NCBI GenBank assembly: GCA_015661045.1 | Contig: JACVQG010000009.1 | Coordinates: 1 to 20,604 of the forward strand | Length of the DNA: 20,604 nucleotides | Direction of reading: 5' to 3' | Origin: Dehalococcoidia bacterium | GTDB taxonomy: Bacteria > Chloroflexota > Dehalococcoidia > JACVQG01 | Translations under genes and position numbers: made by a program | The notes under the pieces: generated by a model | What the model saw: only the letters and a program-made list of their open reading frames with translations | Told to the model about the DNA's origin: nothing | Database searches by the model: none | Part shown: piece by piece, positions 1 through 7,485 of the stretch | Numbering within the stretch: position 1 is the first letter of the stretch | Layout: each line of letters opens with the position of its first letter

Positions 1-32
1 GGTAAGGTTATCCCTACCTCTACATTGAAAAG

Positions 33-69
33 AAAAAGCGATCCCTGTAAAAAACGGGGTTCGCTTTTT
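33..69 (-). terminator. Rho-independent terminator of the pilus operon
   Basis: The outer 9-bp stem (33-41, AAAAAGCGA) pairs with 61-69 (TCGCTTTTT). It continues after one mismatch with CCC/GGG plus two more pairs around a short A-rich loop. On the minus strand a run of T residues follows the stem, and on the plus strand the 3' arm ends in TTTTTT, so it could act in both directions. It lies 79 bp beyond the stop of the last pilus gene, as expected for the operon's end. Confidence 0.75.
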
Positions 70-147
70 TATAGCCTCACAAAAGATAACTATGCTGCAA
101 TCAATATTATAGCCACACCACGTATGGCTCTACACATAATAGATTGT

Positions 148-1731
148 CTATTTCTCTTTAAGCTCCAGGCTGAAAGATATTTCAGGCATTTGGGGATTTG
201 GTTGTATTATGTTGCTAACCCTGACACTCGAAAACAAGCCTTTGCCTTCTAAAGAAGCTATAAATTTTACGATAGCCTCATAGTCATCCGTTTTCCCCTG
301 TAACTGAATTAACCTATTTGACATTACAACCGAATCCACACTAAGCCCAGGGGTAATAGTTTCGTAAACTACAGCCAATGGAACAGCAAATCTCTTATTT
401 TGGCCTGTAATAACCTCCTGTGCCTTTTCTAATTTCTCTGTTTGAACCTCTACCTCTTTGATATTAGATTCTAGCTTTACTGACTCTCTTTTAGCTAATC
501 TCTTAAGAACAACTTCTTGATTGAGCCTATACCATTCAGCTTGCACTTGGTCCTTGGCTACGGCTACCTTACTACTCATCTGATAGATTGGAAATATAGC
601 CATTATCCCTAGCATGGCAGCAGCGCCTATCATAGATACTTTCAAAACACCACGATATGGCCGGTAAATAGCGGATAACACGTTGATGTTCACCCATTGA
701 AAAGTCATAGTATTTTTATTTGATATTAACCCCAGGGCTAAACCGACATTTACCGCATATTTACCCAAAGAAAATTCTGGTGGATAGCTTAATGAAACAT
801 CCAACTTTTCAACCGGGTGGTTGGTAATTGTAGAAAATTGCTTAATATCATTTTCATTCATACATAGAGAGCCTGTAATAAAAACTGGGTTATCAGCCTT
901 GATGGGCTGTTGTGCATTGTTCCGATTAAAATATTCTATTGTTCTAGATATTTCACCGGCTATAGTAGAGATAGAAGTTTGGTCGTCTCGGTTTAACATT
1001 CGGAAAAAAGCCGGTACACCCTGTACAACAATGACCACATCCACGCTATAACTTTGAATATCCACAATAATGGCTTGCTGTTGTTTAATCAACCTGGCTA
1101 AAGCCAGAGGCTTTATTTCAACTTTATCGCCAACTGTCTTTCCCTTTTTTAAAGCCGTTGCAATTCTGTCCAGATTACCCTTGGGGGTGGCCAAAATGTA
1201 AAACCTTTGATAACTGCGCGTCTGACTCAGAATGTGCCAGAAGATGTGACTGGCATCAGTGGCTGTAGGGATAGCTCGTGCCGCTTCTCGACCAATAGCC
1301 TCGTAGATTGAAGATGATGATAATTTTGGAAGAGTGATAATACGAGAAAGCGAATGGAAGCCGCTTATACTGCATATAACTTTTCTGTTCTTTATATGTT
1401 GCCTTTTTAGAAACTCATAAATCAACCCGCCTAACTCATCAGGATTAACAATTCCACCATCCTTAACAATTCCAGGTTTCAAATATGATGAATCCCATCT
1501 TTCTACATCGGTACCCCGGAACACCACAAGGTGCATCCCATCATCTTCAACAGATAGCGTTACCAATTTTCGAACAAACGGGCTCCTTTTGGAGACAAAA
1601 CGGATAAGATTACTCCCCGAGTACAATAACTTCTTGAAAGACACTAGCAAGCACCAGTTCCAGAACCTAGGATTCCCTATAAAAAGCCTGTAGACCTTCC
1701 TGGGTTTGCTTATATAACTATTACTTAGCAT
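148..1731 (-). CDS. pilM: PilM-PilN fusion protein (GspL-like), type IV pilus inner-membrane assembly platform
   Basis: A 527-residue protein. Residues about 55-340 look like the actin-fold PilM cytoplasmic protein: a phosphate-1-like strand near LVTLSVEDDG (56-65), a second strand IIVDIQSYSVDVVIVVQG (221-238), and an adenosine-motif-like VFITGS (283-288). A single membrane helix follows (about 364-384), then a charged coiled coil (390-445) and a PilN-type ferredoxin-like domain (450-525). PilM and PilN are normally separate; the fused order matches GspL of type II secretion. The role inferred from the family is to link the cytoplasmic motor to the extracytoplasmic alignment complex. The start is 2 bp after the PilO-like stop (TAG TC ATG) with AGAGGGG about 13 nt upstream, suggesting translational coupling. 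The first 50 residues are basic, match nothing I know, and may belong to a later non-ATG start. Last gene of the operon. Confidence 0.75.
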   Translation of the reverse strand: MLSNSYISKPRKVYRLFIGNPRFWNWCLLVSFKKLLYSGSNLIRFVSKRSPFVRKLVTLSVEDDGMHLVVFRGTDVERWDSSYLKPGIVKDGGIVNPDELGGLIYEFLKRQHIKNRKVICSISGFHSLSRIITLPKLSSSSIYEAIGREAARAIPTATDASHIFWHILSQTRSYQRFYILATPKGNLDRIATALKKGKTVGDKVEIKPLALARLIKQQQAIIVDIQSYSVDVVIVVQGVPAFFRMLNRDDQTSISTIAGEISRTIEYFNRNNAQQPIKADNPVFITGSLCMNENDIKQFSTITNHPVEKLDVSLSYPPEFSLGKYAVNVGLALGLISNKNTMTFQWVNINVLSAIYRPYRGVLKVSMIGAAAMLGIMAIFPIYQMSSKVAVAKDQVQAEWYRLNQEVVLKRLAKRESVKLESNIKEVEVQTEKLEKAQEVITGQNKRFAVPLAVVYETITPGLSVDSVVMSNRLIQLQGKTDDYEAIVKFIASLEGKGLFSSVRVSNIIQPNPQMPEISFSLELKEK

Positions 1732-1733
1732 GA

Positions 1734-2351
1734 CTATTTTTTGCCCCTCTCTGGCTTCTGCAATTTAGGAGCGAATTCGGTCCTGGAACGACTATAGAAC
1801 ATTAATTCTAGACTAGAGCTATAGTTTGCTTTATTTTTTTCCAACGCGACCTTTTGTAATACCAGGGGGCCAGCTTCATACCGCTCTAACCTGCTAATCA
1901 ACGTAAGCAATGACCACAAAGTTCCCTCAACCTTTAAGCTAAAAGGCCATGAATAAAAAACGTTCTCCCCCACAATTTGCCTGGCTGGTGGCTTCTCTTG
2001 AATATTGGTCACCTGAACGTCACTCTGTGTAGCTATCGTTAAGATAGCCTGGAGAGACGTGCTTCCTTTTAATTCTGCTGGGAAAAAGTTTGTTGCTTTT
2101 TCCTGCTTTTCCTGTGCTTCCCTTAATCTATCCTTAGAAACAGATGGCATTATTGGTTGTCCCTTGATAGCTGCAGCCAGATTGGATGCTTCCTCTTCTA
2201 AGGCTTTTAATTCCTTATCGTCCTGAAACGTATTAGCGGCTAAGCTCCCGGAAAAAATCAGGAATATGCCTATCAATAACGGGACTATTATGCCGATACT
2301 AATCCTGGCTCTATTGATTTTTATTGATTTAGTTTTAATGCGAGTAACCAT
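1734..2351 (-). CDS. pilO: PilO/GspM-like type IV pilus assembly protein
   Basis: A 205-residue protein with a short basic N-terminus (KTKSIKINRAR), one membrane helix (about 18-38), and a charged helical stretch (about 45-92) likely to be a coiled coil. A C-terminal domain with alternating strands and helices follows, resembling the ferredoxin-like fold of PilO. In the family, PilO pairs with PilN outside the membrane to align the platform. Sequence conservation in PilO is low, so the call rests on architecture, size (PilO is usually about 200 residues) and its place before the PilM-PilN fusion. The Shine-Dalgarno GAGGT overlaps the stop of the preceding gene (TGAGGT), 6 nt before ATG, so the two are probably coupled. 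The order PilO then PilM-PilN is the reverse of the usual pilMNO. Confidence 0.62.
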   Translation of the reverse strand: MVTRIKTKSIKINRARISIGIIVPLLIGIFLIFSGSLAANTFQDDKELKALEEEASNLAAAIKGQPIMPSVSKDRLREAQEKQEKATNFFPAELKGSTSLQAILTIATQSDVQVTNIQEKPPARQIVGENVFYSWPFSLKVEGTLWSLLTLISRLERYEAGPLVLQKVALEKNKANYSSSLELMFYSRSRTEFAPKLQKPERGKK

Positions 2352-2358
2352 ATTTACC

Positions 2359-3183
2359 TCATTTTATATCCCAGGAGAGAACAACAACATCCCCTTCAGA
2401 AATGCCGATAGCGCTCTGTATATATATGGAACCTGCTTCCGCTCTGATATTGTATCTCTCTCCCCCATTGGCCATGACGCATCCTACGTCATCTGGTGTA
2501 AATATAACCCATGCTCCGTCACAGAATCCACAGTAATTTCCATTGTCAAGAATACCTGTAGCTTGAAAGGTCTGGGTAAATTGCTCTCCATTATCAATTT
2601 TGGGAAGGGGAGGTGAGAAATCCCAGGTGAATATTGTGTTATTGATAGTCGGGGCATCTGTCGTGAAACCCCCGGCGGACCCGACAACATAGGTAAAGCC
2701 TGATGGTAATTCGTAACCTATTTCCTCAAAATGCAGGCTGCTTGTTCCAATATTCTTAAAGATAATTGAATAGTTAAAAACAGTTGGCACTCCAGGTGGA
2801 GCAGTTGTAGGGTCTACAGTTCTGGTGACCTCAGCCCTATTATTGGGGTTTGGAGACAGGTTATCCCCACAAAGAGCGCTGGCTCCATAGAATAGTTTGG
2901 TAATTGTGACACCTATTGGCAAATCATTAACACTTGGATAGACATAATTAAAAGGCGTTTCAAAATCCAGCAATAAACCGTCATACTTAATACGCCATAT
3001 TGCATGTTCCACCCCGGAATCGGCCGCGTAATTTTCTTTAATTGCTGCCGTCCCCTTCTGTAAGCTATAAAGATTTGTACTAATATACGTCATTAGCGGG
3101 CCAATTATAAGAATCCCTCCAACCATAGCAATAAGAGCCAGTAGTAAGATCATTCCTTCTTCCTGATTAGTTTTAGGCACCAT
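2359..3183 (-). CDS. PilX/GspK-like minor pilus protein with DUF11-like domain
   Basis: A 274-residue protein. The N-terminus, EEGMILLLALIAMVGGILI, is a hydrophobic helix after a Gly but lacks the Glu at +5 of ordinary prepilins, as in PilX and GspK. The segment AADSGVEHAIWRI (about 53-65) is the usual PilX-type continuation. The middle (about 118-215) reads like a DUF11 / conserved-repeat beta-sandwich: a Thr/Pro-rich lead, FNYSIIFKNIGTSSLHF, and YELPSGFTYVVGSAGG. The C-terminal part has Cys pairs (GNYCGFCDGAW) that could form a disulphide outside the cell. It probably sits at the pilus tip or base and displays the extra domain; the ligand is unknown. The Shine-Dalgarno GGGAGGT lies 6 nt before ATG, and the gap to the upstream gene is 14 bp. 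Confidence 0.7.
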   Translation of the reverse strand: MVPKTNQEEGMILLLALIAMVGGILIIGPLMTYISTNLYSLQKGTAAIKENYAADSGVEHAIWRIKYDGLLLDFETPFNYVYPSVNDLPIGVTITKLFYGASALCGDNLSPNPNNRAEVTRTVDPTTAPPGVPTVFNYSIIFKNIGTSSLHFEEIGYELPSGFTYVVGSAGGFTTDAPTINNTIFTWDFSPPLPKIDNGEQFTQTFQATGILDNGNYCGFCDGAWVIFTPDDVGCVMANGGERYNIRAEAGSIYIQSAIGISEGDVVVLSWDIK

Positions 3184-3197
3184 TGTTTACCTCCCGG

Positions 3198-3674
3198 CTA
3201 GTCCCAGCTAGGTCGCAGATAAATATTATATGTCTTAGCCTGTCCCTCTGAACTTATGGCTATCGTTACAATGCGGCCTGTAATCGAAACCGCTACAGAA
3301 GGAATACCCCTGGCTATAGTCGTTATTTGCCCATCATAGTTCCGTCTGAGTTCACCACCCGCTAATGTATACGTAATAGTACTACTGACGGGCGGGTCTA
3401 CATAGTAATCGGTTCTATAAAAATCAACAGGTGTTATTGCAAGGTCAATGGGCAAAGCTCCATCAACCAGACTCGTTCTATTCGTTACCTGCACATCACG
3501 GCTGAGCCACCTCCCGGCAATCTGGATGTTGTGTATCGACGGAAGTATACTTTGCGCCTTATTATTAGCCTTAAATATGTAAAATACTGTCGAGCTGGCT
3601 CCTGTAGCTACAATAACTACAATAGCCAGAGACACAACACTCTCAACCAGAGTAAAACCAAACTGCCTTTTCAT
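3198..3674 (-). CDS. Minor prepilin, PilW/GspJ-like
   Basis: A 158-residue protein starting MKRQFGFTLVESVVSLAIV, a class III prepilin signal: short basic leader, Gly at the cleavage site, Phe at +1, Glu at +5, then a hydrophobic helix. The rest is Ser/Thr- and beta-rich, with DVQVTNRTSLVDG and YTLAGGELRRNYDG motifs like those of GspJ/PilW minor pilins, whose N-terminal GRWLSRDVQ segment is also recognisable. It would be processed by a prepilin peptidase not encoded here and join the tip-priming complex. Its ATG overlaps the preceding stop (ATGA), with AAGG upstream, so it is translationally coupled. The exact W/J subtype is by position and length only. Confidence 0.8.
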   Translation of the reverse strand: MKRQFGFTLVESVVSLAIVVIVATGASSTVFYIFKANNKAQSILPSIHNIQIAGRWLSRDVQVTNRTSLVDGALPIDLAITPVDFYRTDYYVDPPVSSTITYTLAGGELRRNYDGQITTIARGIPSVAVSITGRIVTIAISSEGQAKTYNIYLRPSWD

Positions 3675-4051
3675 CTATTTACCTTAAAGTTTTTAATTAC
3701 CCTGATAACTTTGCTATTGTGAAATACAGTTACTGCAACCTGCTGCATGGCAGATGGATCAACCCCGGATATTGATTCCACGGCTACCGCTGTTGTGTAA
3801 CCCGATGGTGCAGAAACAAGGGAATAACCTCCTCCTGAGAGGTAGGCCTGGCTTTTTAAGCTTTCAAGTTGAGAACGCTCCAGGCTTTCAGCTATCGCTA
3901 CCTCCTCCGATGTCCTCAACCCGATGAGACCAGTTGATATTGAGCTCAGAAGTGTTGTCACGAACACACCTACAATAGCTAACCCCAATAGTGCATCCAG
4001 CAGCATGAACCCTCGCTGAGTTTGGAACTTCCCCGATAACATACTGGTCAC
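3671..4051 (-). CDS. Minor prepilin, PilV/GspI-like
   Basis: A 126-residue protein with a prepilin signal QRGFMLLDALLGLAIVGVFV: Gly then Phe at +1, hydrophobic helix. Position +5 is Asp rather than the near-universal Glu, a conservative but uncommon change. The helix continues through SEEVAIAESLERSQLESLKSQAY, typical of PilV/GspI, followed by a small beta domain. The start used here is GTG at 4049-4051, with AAGGCGGG upstream. An ATG three codons later (MLSGKF) is possible and does not alter the mature protein. It lies 12 bp after pilC and overlaps the next gene by 4 bp. It is part of the I-J-K-like minor pilin set (this gene and the two that follow it in transcription). Confidence 0.78.
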   Translation of the reverse strand: MTSMLSGKFQTQRGFMLLDALLGLAIVGVFVTTLLSSISTGLIGLRTSEEVAIAESLERSQLESLKSQAYLSGGGYSLVSAPSGYTTAVAVESISGVDPSAMQQVAVTVFHNSKVIRVIKNFKVNR

Positions 4052-4063
4052 TTATACCCGCCT

Positions 4064-5272
4064 TCACTTGATGGATCCCAGAATAGAATATATGGGCATA
4101 ATAACCGAAATAGCGATGAAACCAACAAGAACGGAGATAGCCACAGTAAGCGCAGGCTCTAACATTGCCAGCATTGCCTGAGACCTCTCATCGACCTCCG
4201 TCTCATAAGCGTTGGCTACAACTGACAACGTTGAGTTCAGACTCCCGGTCTCCTCACCTACTCTAACCATCTGTACCAGCATGGAAGGAAACAACTTTGC
4301 ACGCGAAAGCGGCCCTGATAAACCGTGCCCTTGCAATAGTTCCTTGGCCGCCTTTTCAAGAGCCTCGTTTATTATTTTATTCTTGCATGTGCTGGCGCCC
4401 GATTCAACGCTTGCAGATACTGTTACTCCTGATTGCAGCAAGGTGGACACCGTACCGGCGAATCGGGCTATTTCAGTATAAATGATGATATTACCAAGCA
4501 CGGGAACCTTAAGGAGGATGCCATCTAATTGTCTCTTTCCTTTCAAAGTGCGAAGCCGGAAATAAAGAAAACCACCAAAAGCAGCGATAATCAACAATAA
4601 TACTAGAATATTAGCTTTTAGAAATGTTGAAGTCGCCATTAACATTCTCGTGGGTAGAGGTAACTCGGCGCCTAAGCTGGTAAACATTCCAGACATAGCT
4701 GGTAAAACCAGTACCATTAAAAGGATAACTACCACCACCGCCACCCCTCCTACAAAACTTGGATACATTAAAGCCTTTGAAAGTTTCTTGCCGGCATCTC
4801 TTTGTTTCTCAATGTACGCGCTTGCCTGTCTTAACGCTCCCTCTATATTTCCAGTCTGTTCGCCAACCTCTATCATTTTTACATAAGTAGGCGGGAAAAC
4901 AGAGGGGAATTGATGTAATACAGCGCCTAACTGGTTGCCGGCTCGTAATTTTTTTGCCATATCATCAAACAAAGATTTTACCGAACCCGAAGGCGCCTGT
5001 TCTTTTAAAATTTCTATACCGGCAACTATGTCTATGCCCGCCTCTAAAAGAGCTGCTAACTGGCGTGACATGATTATTATTTGGCCAACTTTCACTCTGA
5101 AAAACGAAGGCATGAGTTTTTTCAGGGTTGGGGCTGTCCTATAAGCCTTCAGAGTAAGTACGCGATAACCTTGCTGTCCTAACGCCTCTTCTGCCGCGAC
5201 CTCATCGCCGGCATCGACATACCCCGATACAACATGGGATGAAGCATCCATGGCTGAGTATTTGTAGGCCAT
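4064..5272 (-). CDS. pilC: Type IV pilus inner-membrane platform protein PilC (T2SS F family)
   Basis: A 402-residue protein with the full PilC/GspF layout: two repeated T2SSF cytoplasmic helical domains (about 65-190 and 270-390). Each carries the family pattern, MSRQLAALLEAGIDIVAGIEIL in the first and the matching FAGTVSTLLQSGVTVSASVES in the second, as well as MIEVGEQTGNIEGAL and MVRVGEETGSLNSTL. Membrane helices fall near 168-195, 215-240 and 368-397. Length matches the family (about 400). PilC sits in the cytoplasmic membrane and couples PilB ATP hydrolysis to pilin assembly. ATG is preceded by AAGGGAG with an 8-nt spacer. It lies 15 bp beyond the stop of the original pilB frame, so the two were one transcription unit. 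Confidence 0.95.
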   Translation of the reverse strand: MAYKYSAMDASSHVVSGYVDAGDEVAAEEALGQQGYRVLTLKAYRTAPTLKKLMPSFFRVKVGQIIIMSRQLAALLEAGIDIVAGIEILKEQAPSGSVKSLFDDMAKKLRAGNQLGAVLHQFPSVFPPTYVKMIEVGEQTGNIEGALRQASAYIEKQRDAGKKLSKALMYPSFVGGVAVVVVILLMVLVLPAMSGMFTSLGAELPLPTRMLMATSTFLKANILVLLLIIAAFGGFLYFRLRTLKGKRQLDGILLKVPVLGNIIIYTEIARFAGTVSTLLQSGVTVSASVESGASTCKNKIINEALEKAAKELLQGHGLSGPLSRAKLFPSMLVQMVRVGEETGSLNSTLSVVANAYETEVDERSQAMLAMLEPALTVAISVLVGFIAISVIMPIYSILGSIK

Positions 5273-5287
5273 TTAATTCTCCCTTTA

Positions 5288-5584
5288 TCAGGAGTGGAAA
5301 ACGTTGCGGATAACTTCGGAAGGAGTGGTGATGCCCTGTTTCACTTTGAACATCCCATCGCGCCTCATTGATATCATGCCTTCTTTGAGCGCCTGGGCGC
5401 GTATATTTTTTACACCAGAGCGAGACAGTACTAACGCACCAATTTCATCTGACATAGACATAATTTCATAGACACCTATGCGTCCTCGATAACCAGTATT
5501 ACCACAAAAATTGCAGCCTTCTCCCTGGGTGAATTGCCCGATTTCTCCAGTTTCCTGCTCGTAAGCTAGCCGTTCTTCTAAGGT
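5288..5584 (-). pseudogene. pilB: Out-of-frame C-terminal fragment of pilB
   Basis: Read in the frame beginning with ACC at 5584, the minus strand encodes 98 residues ending at TGA 5290-5288. The text is typical of PilB/GspE C-termini: ERLAYEQETGEIGQF, then GCNFCGNTGYRGRIGVYEIM, then IRAQALKEGMISMRRDG and TPSEVIRNVF. It keeps the second zinc-ligand pair (CNFC) but has no first pair (normally RICPxC shortly after AGVVAQ). The junction with the upstream frame is at about 5582-5588. By comparison with family memory, roughly 15-25 codons plus one or two bases are missing. The preserved reading sense of this fragment argues that the change is recent or an artefact. Confidence 0.8.
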
Positions 5585-6896
5585 ATGCGACTACTCCGGC
5601 TACAGCGGACCAGATAAGAAATGGTTCCACCTCCAGGTCAAGCAGACGAAGGAGGACAGCGGCAGTATCATTGGCATGAATTGTGGAAAGCACCAAATGG
5701 CCTGTAAGAGCTGCCTGTACTGCCATTTTAGCAGTTTCCGGGTCCCGGATTTCCCCAACCAAAATGACATTAGGATCCAGACGCATGATGGCACGAAGTC
5801 CGGTAGCGAATGTTAAGCCCGCTTTGTTGTTAACCTGCATCTGATTAATGCCATGGAAGCGGTATTCTATCGGGTCCTCAAGGGTTATTATATTCTGGTG
5901 TTTCTTATCCATCGTATTTATCGAAGCATAAAGGGTGGTTGTTTTTCCTGACCCGGTTGGCCCGCTTACAAGAATAAGCCCGAACTTCCGGGCCAGCAGT
6001 TTTTTGTATTTATCAAGAGAACCCGCCATAAAACCCAGTTCGGAAAGGTCAAAAAGAGCTACCGATTTGTCTAATATCCGGAGTACCATCATTTCGCCAC
6101 AAAAACTCTCGGATGTAGCTACCCGAATATCAATGTCTTTGCTGCCTACCCGCGAGCAAAACTGGCCGTCCTGAGGTCTCCTGCGTTCCGCTATATTCAT
6201 TCCAGCCAGCACTTTAATTCGTGACACCAAGGCAGGATGCAAGCTGATGGGCAGGGAAGCAGCTATTTGCAGAAGACCGTCCACCCTGCAACGAACATCG
6301 AGTCCGTTCTCCTGAGGTTCTATATGTATGTCAGAAGCCCGGTCCTTTACAGCCTGCTCTATAAGCAGGTCAACGATACGGGCGACGGGCGTCTGAGCAA
6401 TTATTGTCGCCAGACGCCCATCGCCATCATTTTGTTGCTCTTTCGACTCGAAGGGGAGTTTAGCTACTTGTTTCTCAATTTCTACACCAGCTCTATAATA
6501 GAGGTTGATAGCTCGCTTGATATCTTCTGGCTCGCCCTGTACAGGTCTTATTTTTTTCCCTGTTTGAACAGCAATAGTTTCCAGAGCATCCATATCTCCA
6601 GGGTCGGCCATAGCGAGTATTAGATAATCCCCCTCAAAGGTGAGAGGTATTACTAGATACTTACGGGCCATGGCTTCAGGAACCAACTCCACAGCCACCG
6701 GGTCGGTGGTTACTTTTCCCAGATCAATAAAGGGTAAATCAAATCTCCGAATTTTTGGCTCGGCTACAAAAGAAGAACCGGGGACATGTTCTTTGGCAAG
6801 TGTTTTCTCACCTGAGGTATCCGCCAGACCCATCTCCTTTAGTAGCTCGTTTACCACCTTTTTTTGTGATGTGACTGTGGGTTCTTCCATCGCCAT
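5499..6896 (-). CDS. pilB: Type IV pilus extension ATPase PilB/GspE, C-terminally frameshifted
   Basis: A 465-residue open frame. It has a MshEN-type N-terminal domain (about 50-135, with PFIDLGKVTTDPVAVELVPE), then the GspE ATPase core. Walker A GPTGSGKTTT is at 312-321, the Asp box ITLEDPIEY at 337-345, the Walker B region LVGEIRD at 379-385, and the His box TGHLVLSTIHAND at 398-410. All catalytic elements are intact. Family similarity runs to AGVVA (433-437) and then stops: the last 28 residues are out-of-frame sequence. The true C-terminus lies downstream in another frame (5288-5584). The expected segment with the first zinc-binding Cys pair is absent, so a small deletion with frameshift is likely. 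Either the ATPase is inactive or this is an assembly error; other pilus genes are intact. ATG GCG ATG gives two possible starts; the Shine-Dalgarno is weak. Confidence 0.85.
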   Translation of the reverse strand: MAMEEPTVTSQKKVVNELLKEMGLADTSGEKTLAKEHVPGSSFVAEPKIRRFDLPFIDLGKVTTDPVAVELVPEAMARKYLVIPLTFEGDYLILAMADPGDMDALETIAVQTGKKIRPVQGEPEDIKRAINLYYRAGVEIEKQVAKLPFESKEQQNDGDGRLATIIAQTPVARIVDLLIEQAVKDRASDIHIEPQENGLDVRCRVDGLLQIAASLPISLHPALVSRIKVLAGMNIAERRRPQDGQFCSRVGSKDIDIRVATSESFCGEMMVLRILDKSVALFDLSELGFMAGSLDKYKKLLARKFGLILVSGPTGSGKTTTLYASINTMDKKHQNIITLEDPIEYRFHGINQMQVNNKAGLTFATGLRAIMRLDPNVILVGEIRDPETAKMAVQAALTGHLVLSTIHANDTAAVLLRLLDLEVEPFLIWSAVAGVVAYLRRTASLRAGNWRNRAIHPGRRLQFLW

Positions 6897-6910
6897 TCAC
6901 ACTCTTCGCG

Positions 6911-6930
6911 GTGCTCATATAAATGAGCAC
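6911..6930. promoter_or_regulatory. 20-bp palindrome just upstream of pilB
   Basis: GTGCTCATATAAATGAGCAC: perfect 8-bp arms around a 4-nt centre. It ends 14 bp before the pilB ATG. A near-identical palindrome lies at 7720-7739 upstream of the pilin gene; on opposite strands the two match at 18 of 20 positions. It could be an operator for a dimeric regulator or, as RNA, a hairpin next to the pilB ribosome-binding site. No partner regulator is encoded nearby. Confidence 0.5.
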
Positions 6931-6972
6931 AAATGATTCTCTACAATAAGTTATCTGGCTAACCTACCCAGG

Positions 6973-6989
6973 TAACTCTGCTAGAGTTA
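6973..6989 (-). promoter_or_regulatory. Small hairpin between pilin gene and pilB
   Basis: TAACTCT and AGAGTTA form a 7-bp stem with a 3-nt loop, 6 bp after the pilin stop. There is no T run on the minus strand, so it is not a classical terminator. Such hairpins after abundant pilin genes can limit read-through or protect the 3' end of the pilin message; that role is inference. Confidence 0.3.
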
Positions 6990-6995
6990 TGAGAC

Positions 6996-7370
6996 TTACT
7001 TCCAGGTACCAGCCTGGGAAACCTTACCTGCTGTTGTCCAGAAGTATGTAGTACTGGCACCCCCAGAGTTCTGAACCCTCAGGTAGTTGGGGTACAGCGT
7101 AATCCCCGTGTCCAGCAGGTCCGCAGTGCTGAAATCGCTGATGCCTGGGGACGCCTGGACTGTAACCAATGTCAGGGCATTTTCTGCTATAGCCGTATCC
7201 ATAGCCGTTTGCACCGATTTCAATTCAGCCTCGGCGGCGGCAGTATTGCCACTACCTGAAAACCTACCAACGTTAGGCACTACCACAGCAGCCAGAGCGC
7301 CCAAAATACCTATAACCACCAGCAGTTCTATCAGTGTGAAACCTTTTTCCCCATTACGGAACCATTTCAT
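6996..7370 (-). CDS. pilA: Type IV major-pilin-like prepilin (PilA/GspG family)
   Basis: A 124-residue protein beginning MKWFRNGEKGFTLIELLVVI. This is a textbook class III signal: charged leader, Gly at -1, Phe at +1, Glu at +5, then a long hydrophobic helix to about residue 33. The segment AEAELKSVQTAMDTAIAENA (about 45-64) is the usual amphipathic continuation. The short C-terminal domain ends with GGASTTYFWTTAGKVSQAGTW, like the small GspG/PilA pilins of Gram-positives and Chloroflexota. It has no Cys pair. A strong Shine-Dalgarno (AAAGGAGGT, 7379-7387) stands 8 nt before ATG, the best in the operon, fitting a highly expressed subunit. It is first in the operon, 99 bp ahead of pilB with a hairpin between. 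The leader is long and structured. Confidence 0.88.
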   Translation of the reverse strand: MKWFRNGEKGFTLIELLVVIGILGALAAVVVPNVGRFSGSGNTAAAEAELKSVQTAMDTAIAENALTLVTVQASPGISDFSTADLLDTGITLYPNYLRVQNSGGASTTYFWTTAGKVSQAGTWK

Positions 7371-7440
7371 GATTGTTTACCTCCTTTTATTTTTGTTGTT
7401 CTTACCGATATAACTAATTGCCAGGTGCATCCTTTTCCCG

Positions 7441-7459
7441 TCACATTTGCTTCCTCCTT
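7441..7459 (-). promoter_or_regulatory. Start-stop AUG-UGA with Shine-Dalgarno in the pilin leader
   Basis: On the minus strand AAGGAGGAA (7459-7451) is followed 4 nt later by ATG immediately followed by TGA (7446-7441). This is 71 bp upstream of the pilA start, which has its own strong Shine-Dalgarno. A ribosome could load here and stop at once. That resembles minimal upstream frames that affect mRNA stability or downstream initiation. Function is inference; chance cannot be excluded. Confidence 0.35.
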
Positions 7460-7485
7460 GTAAATAACGTTATCCTGTAATTATT

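Noticed and set aside
25..252. A 75-codon plus-strand ORF over the terminator
   Set aside because: It begins inside the terminator hairpin region and runs antisense into the PilM-PilN gene end; a chance frame.
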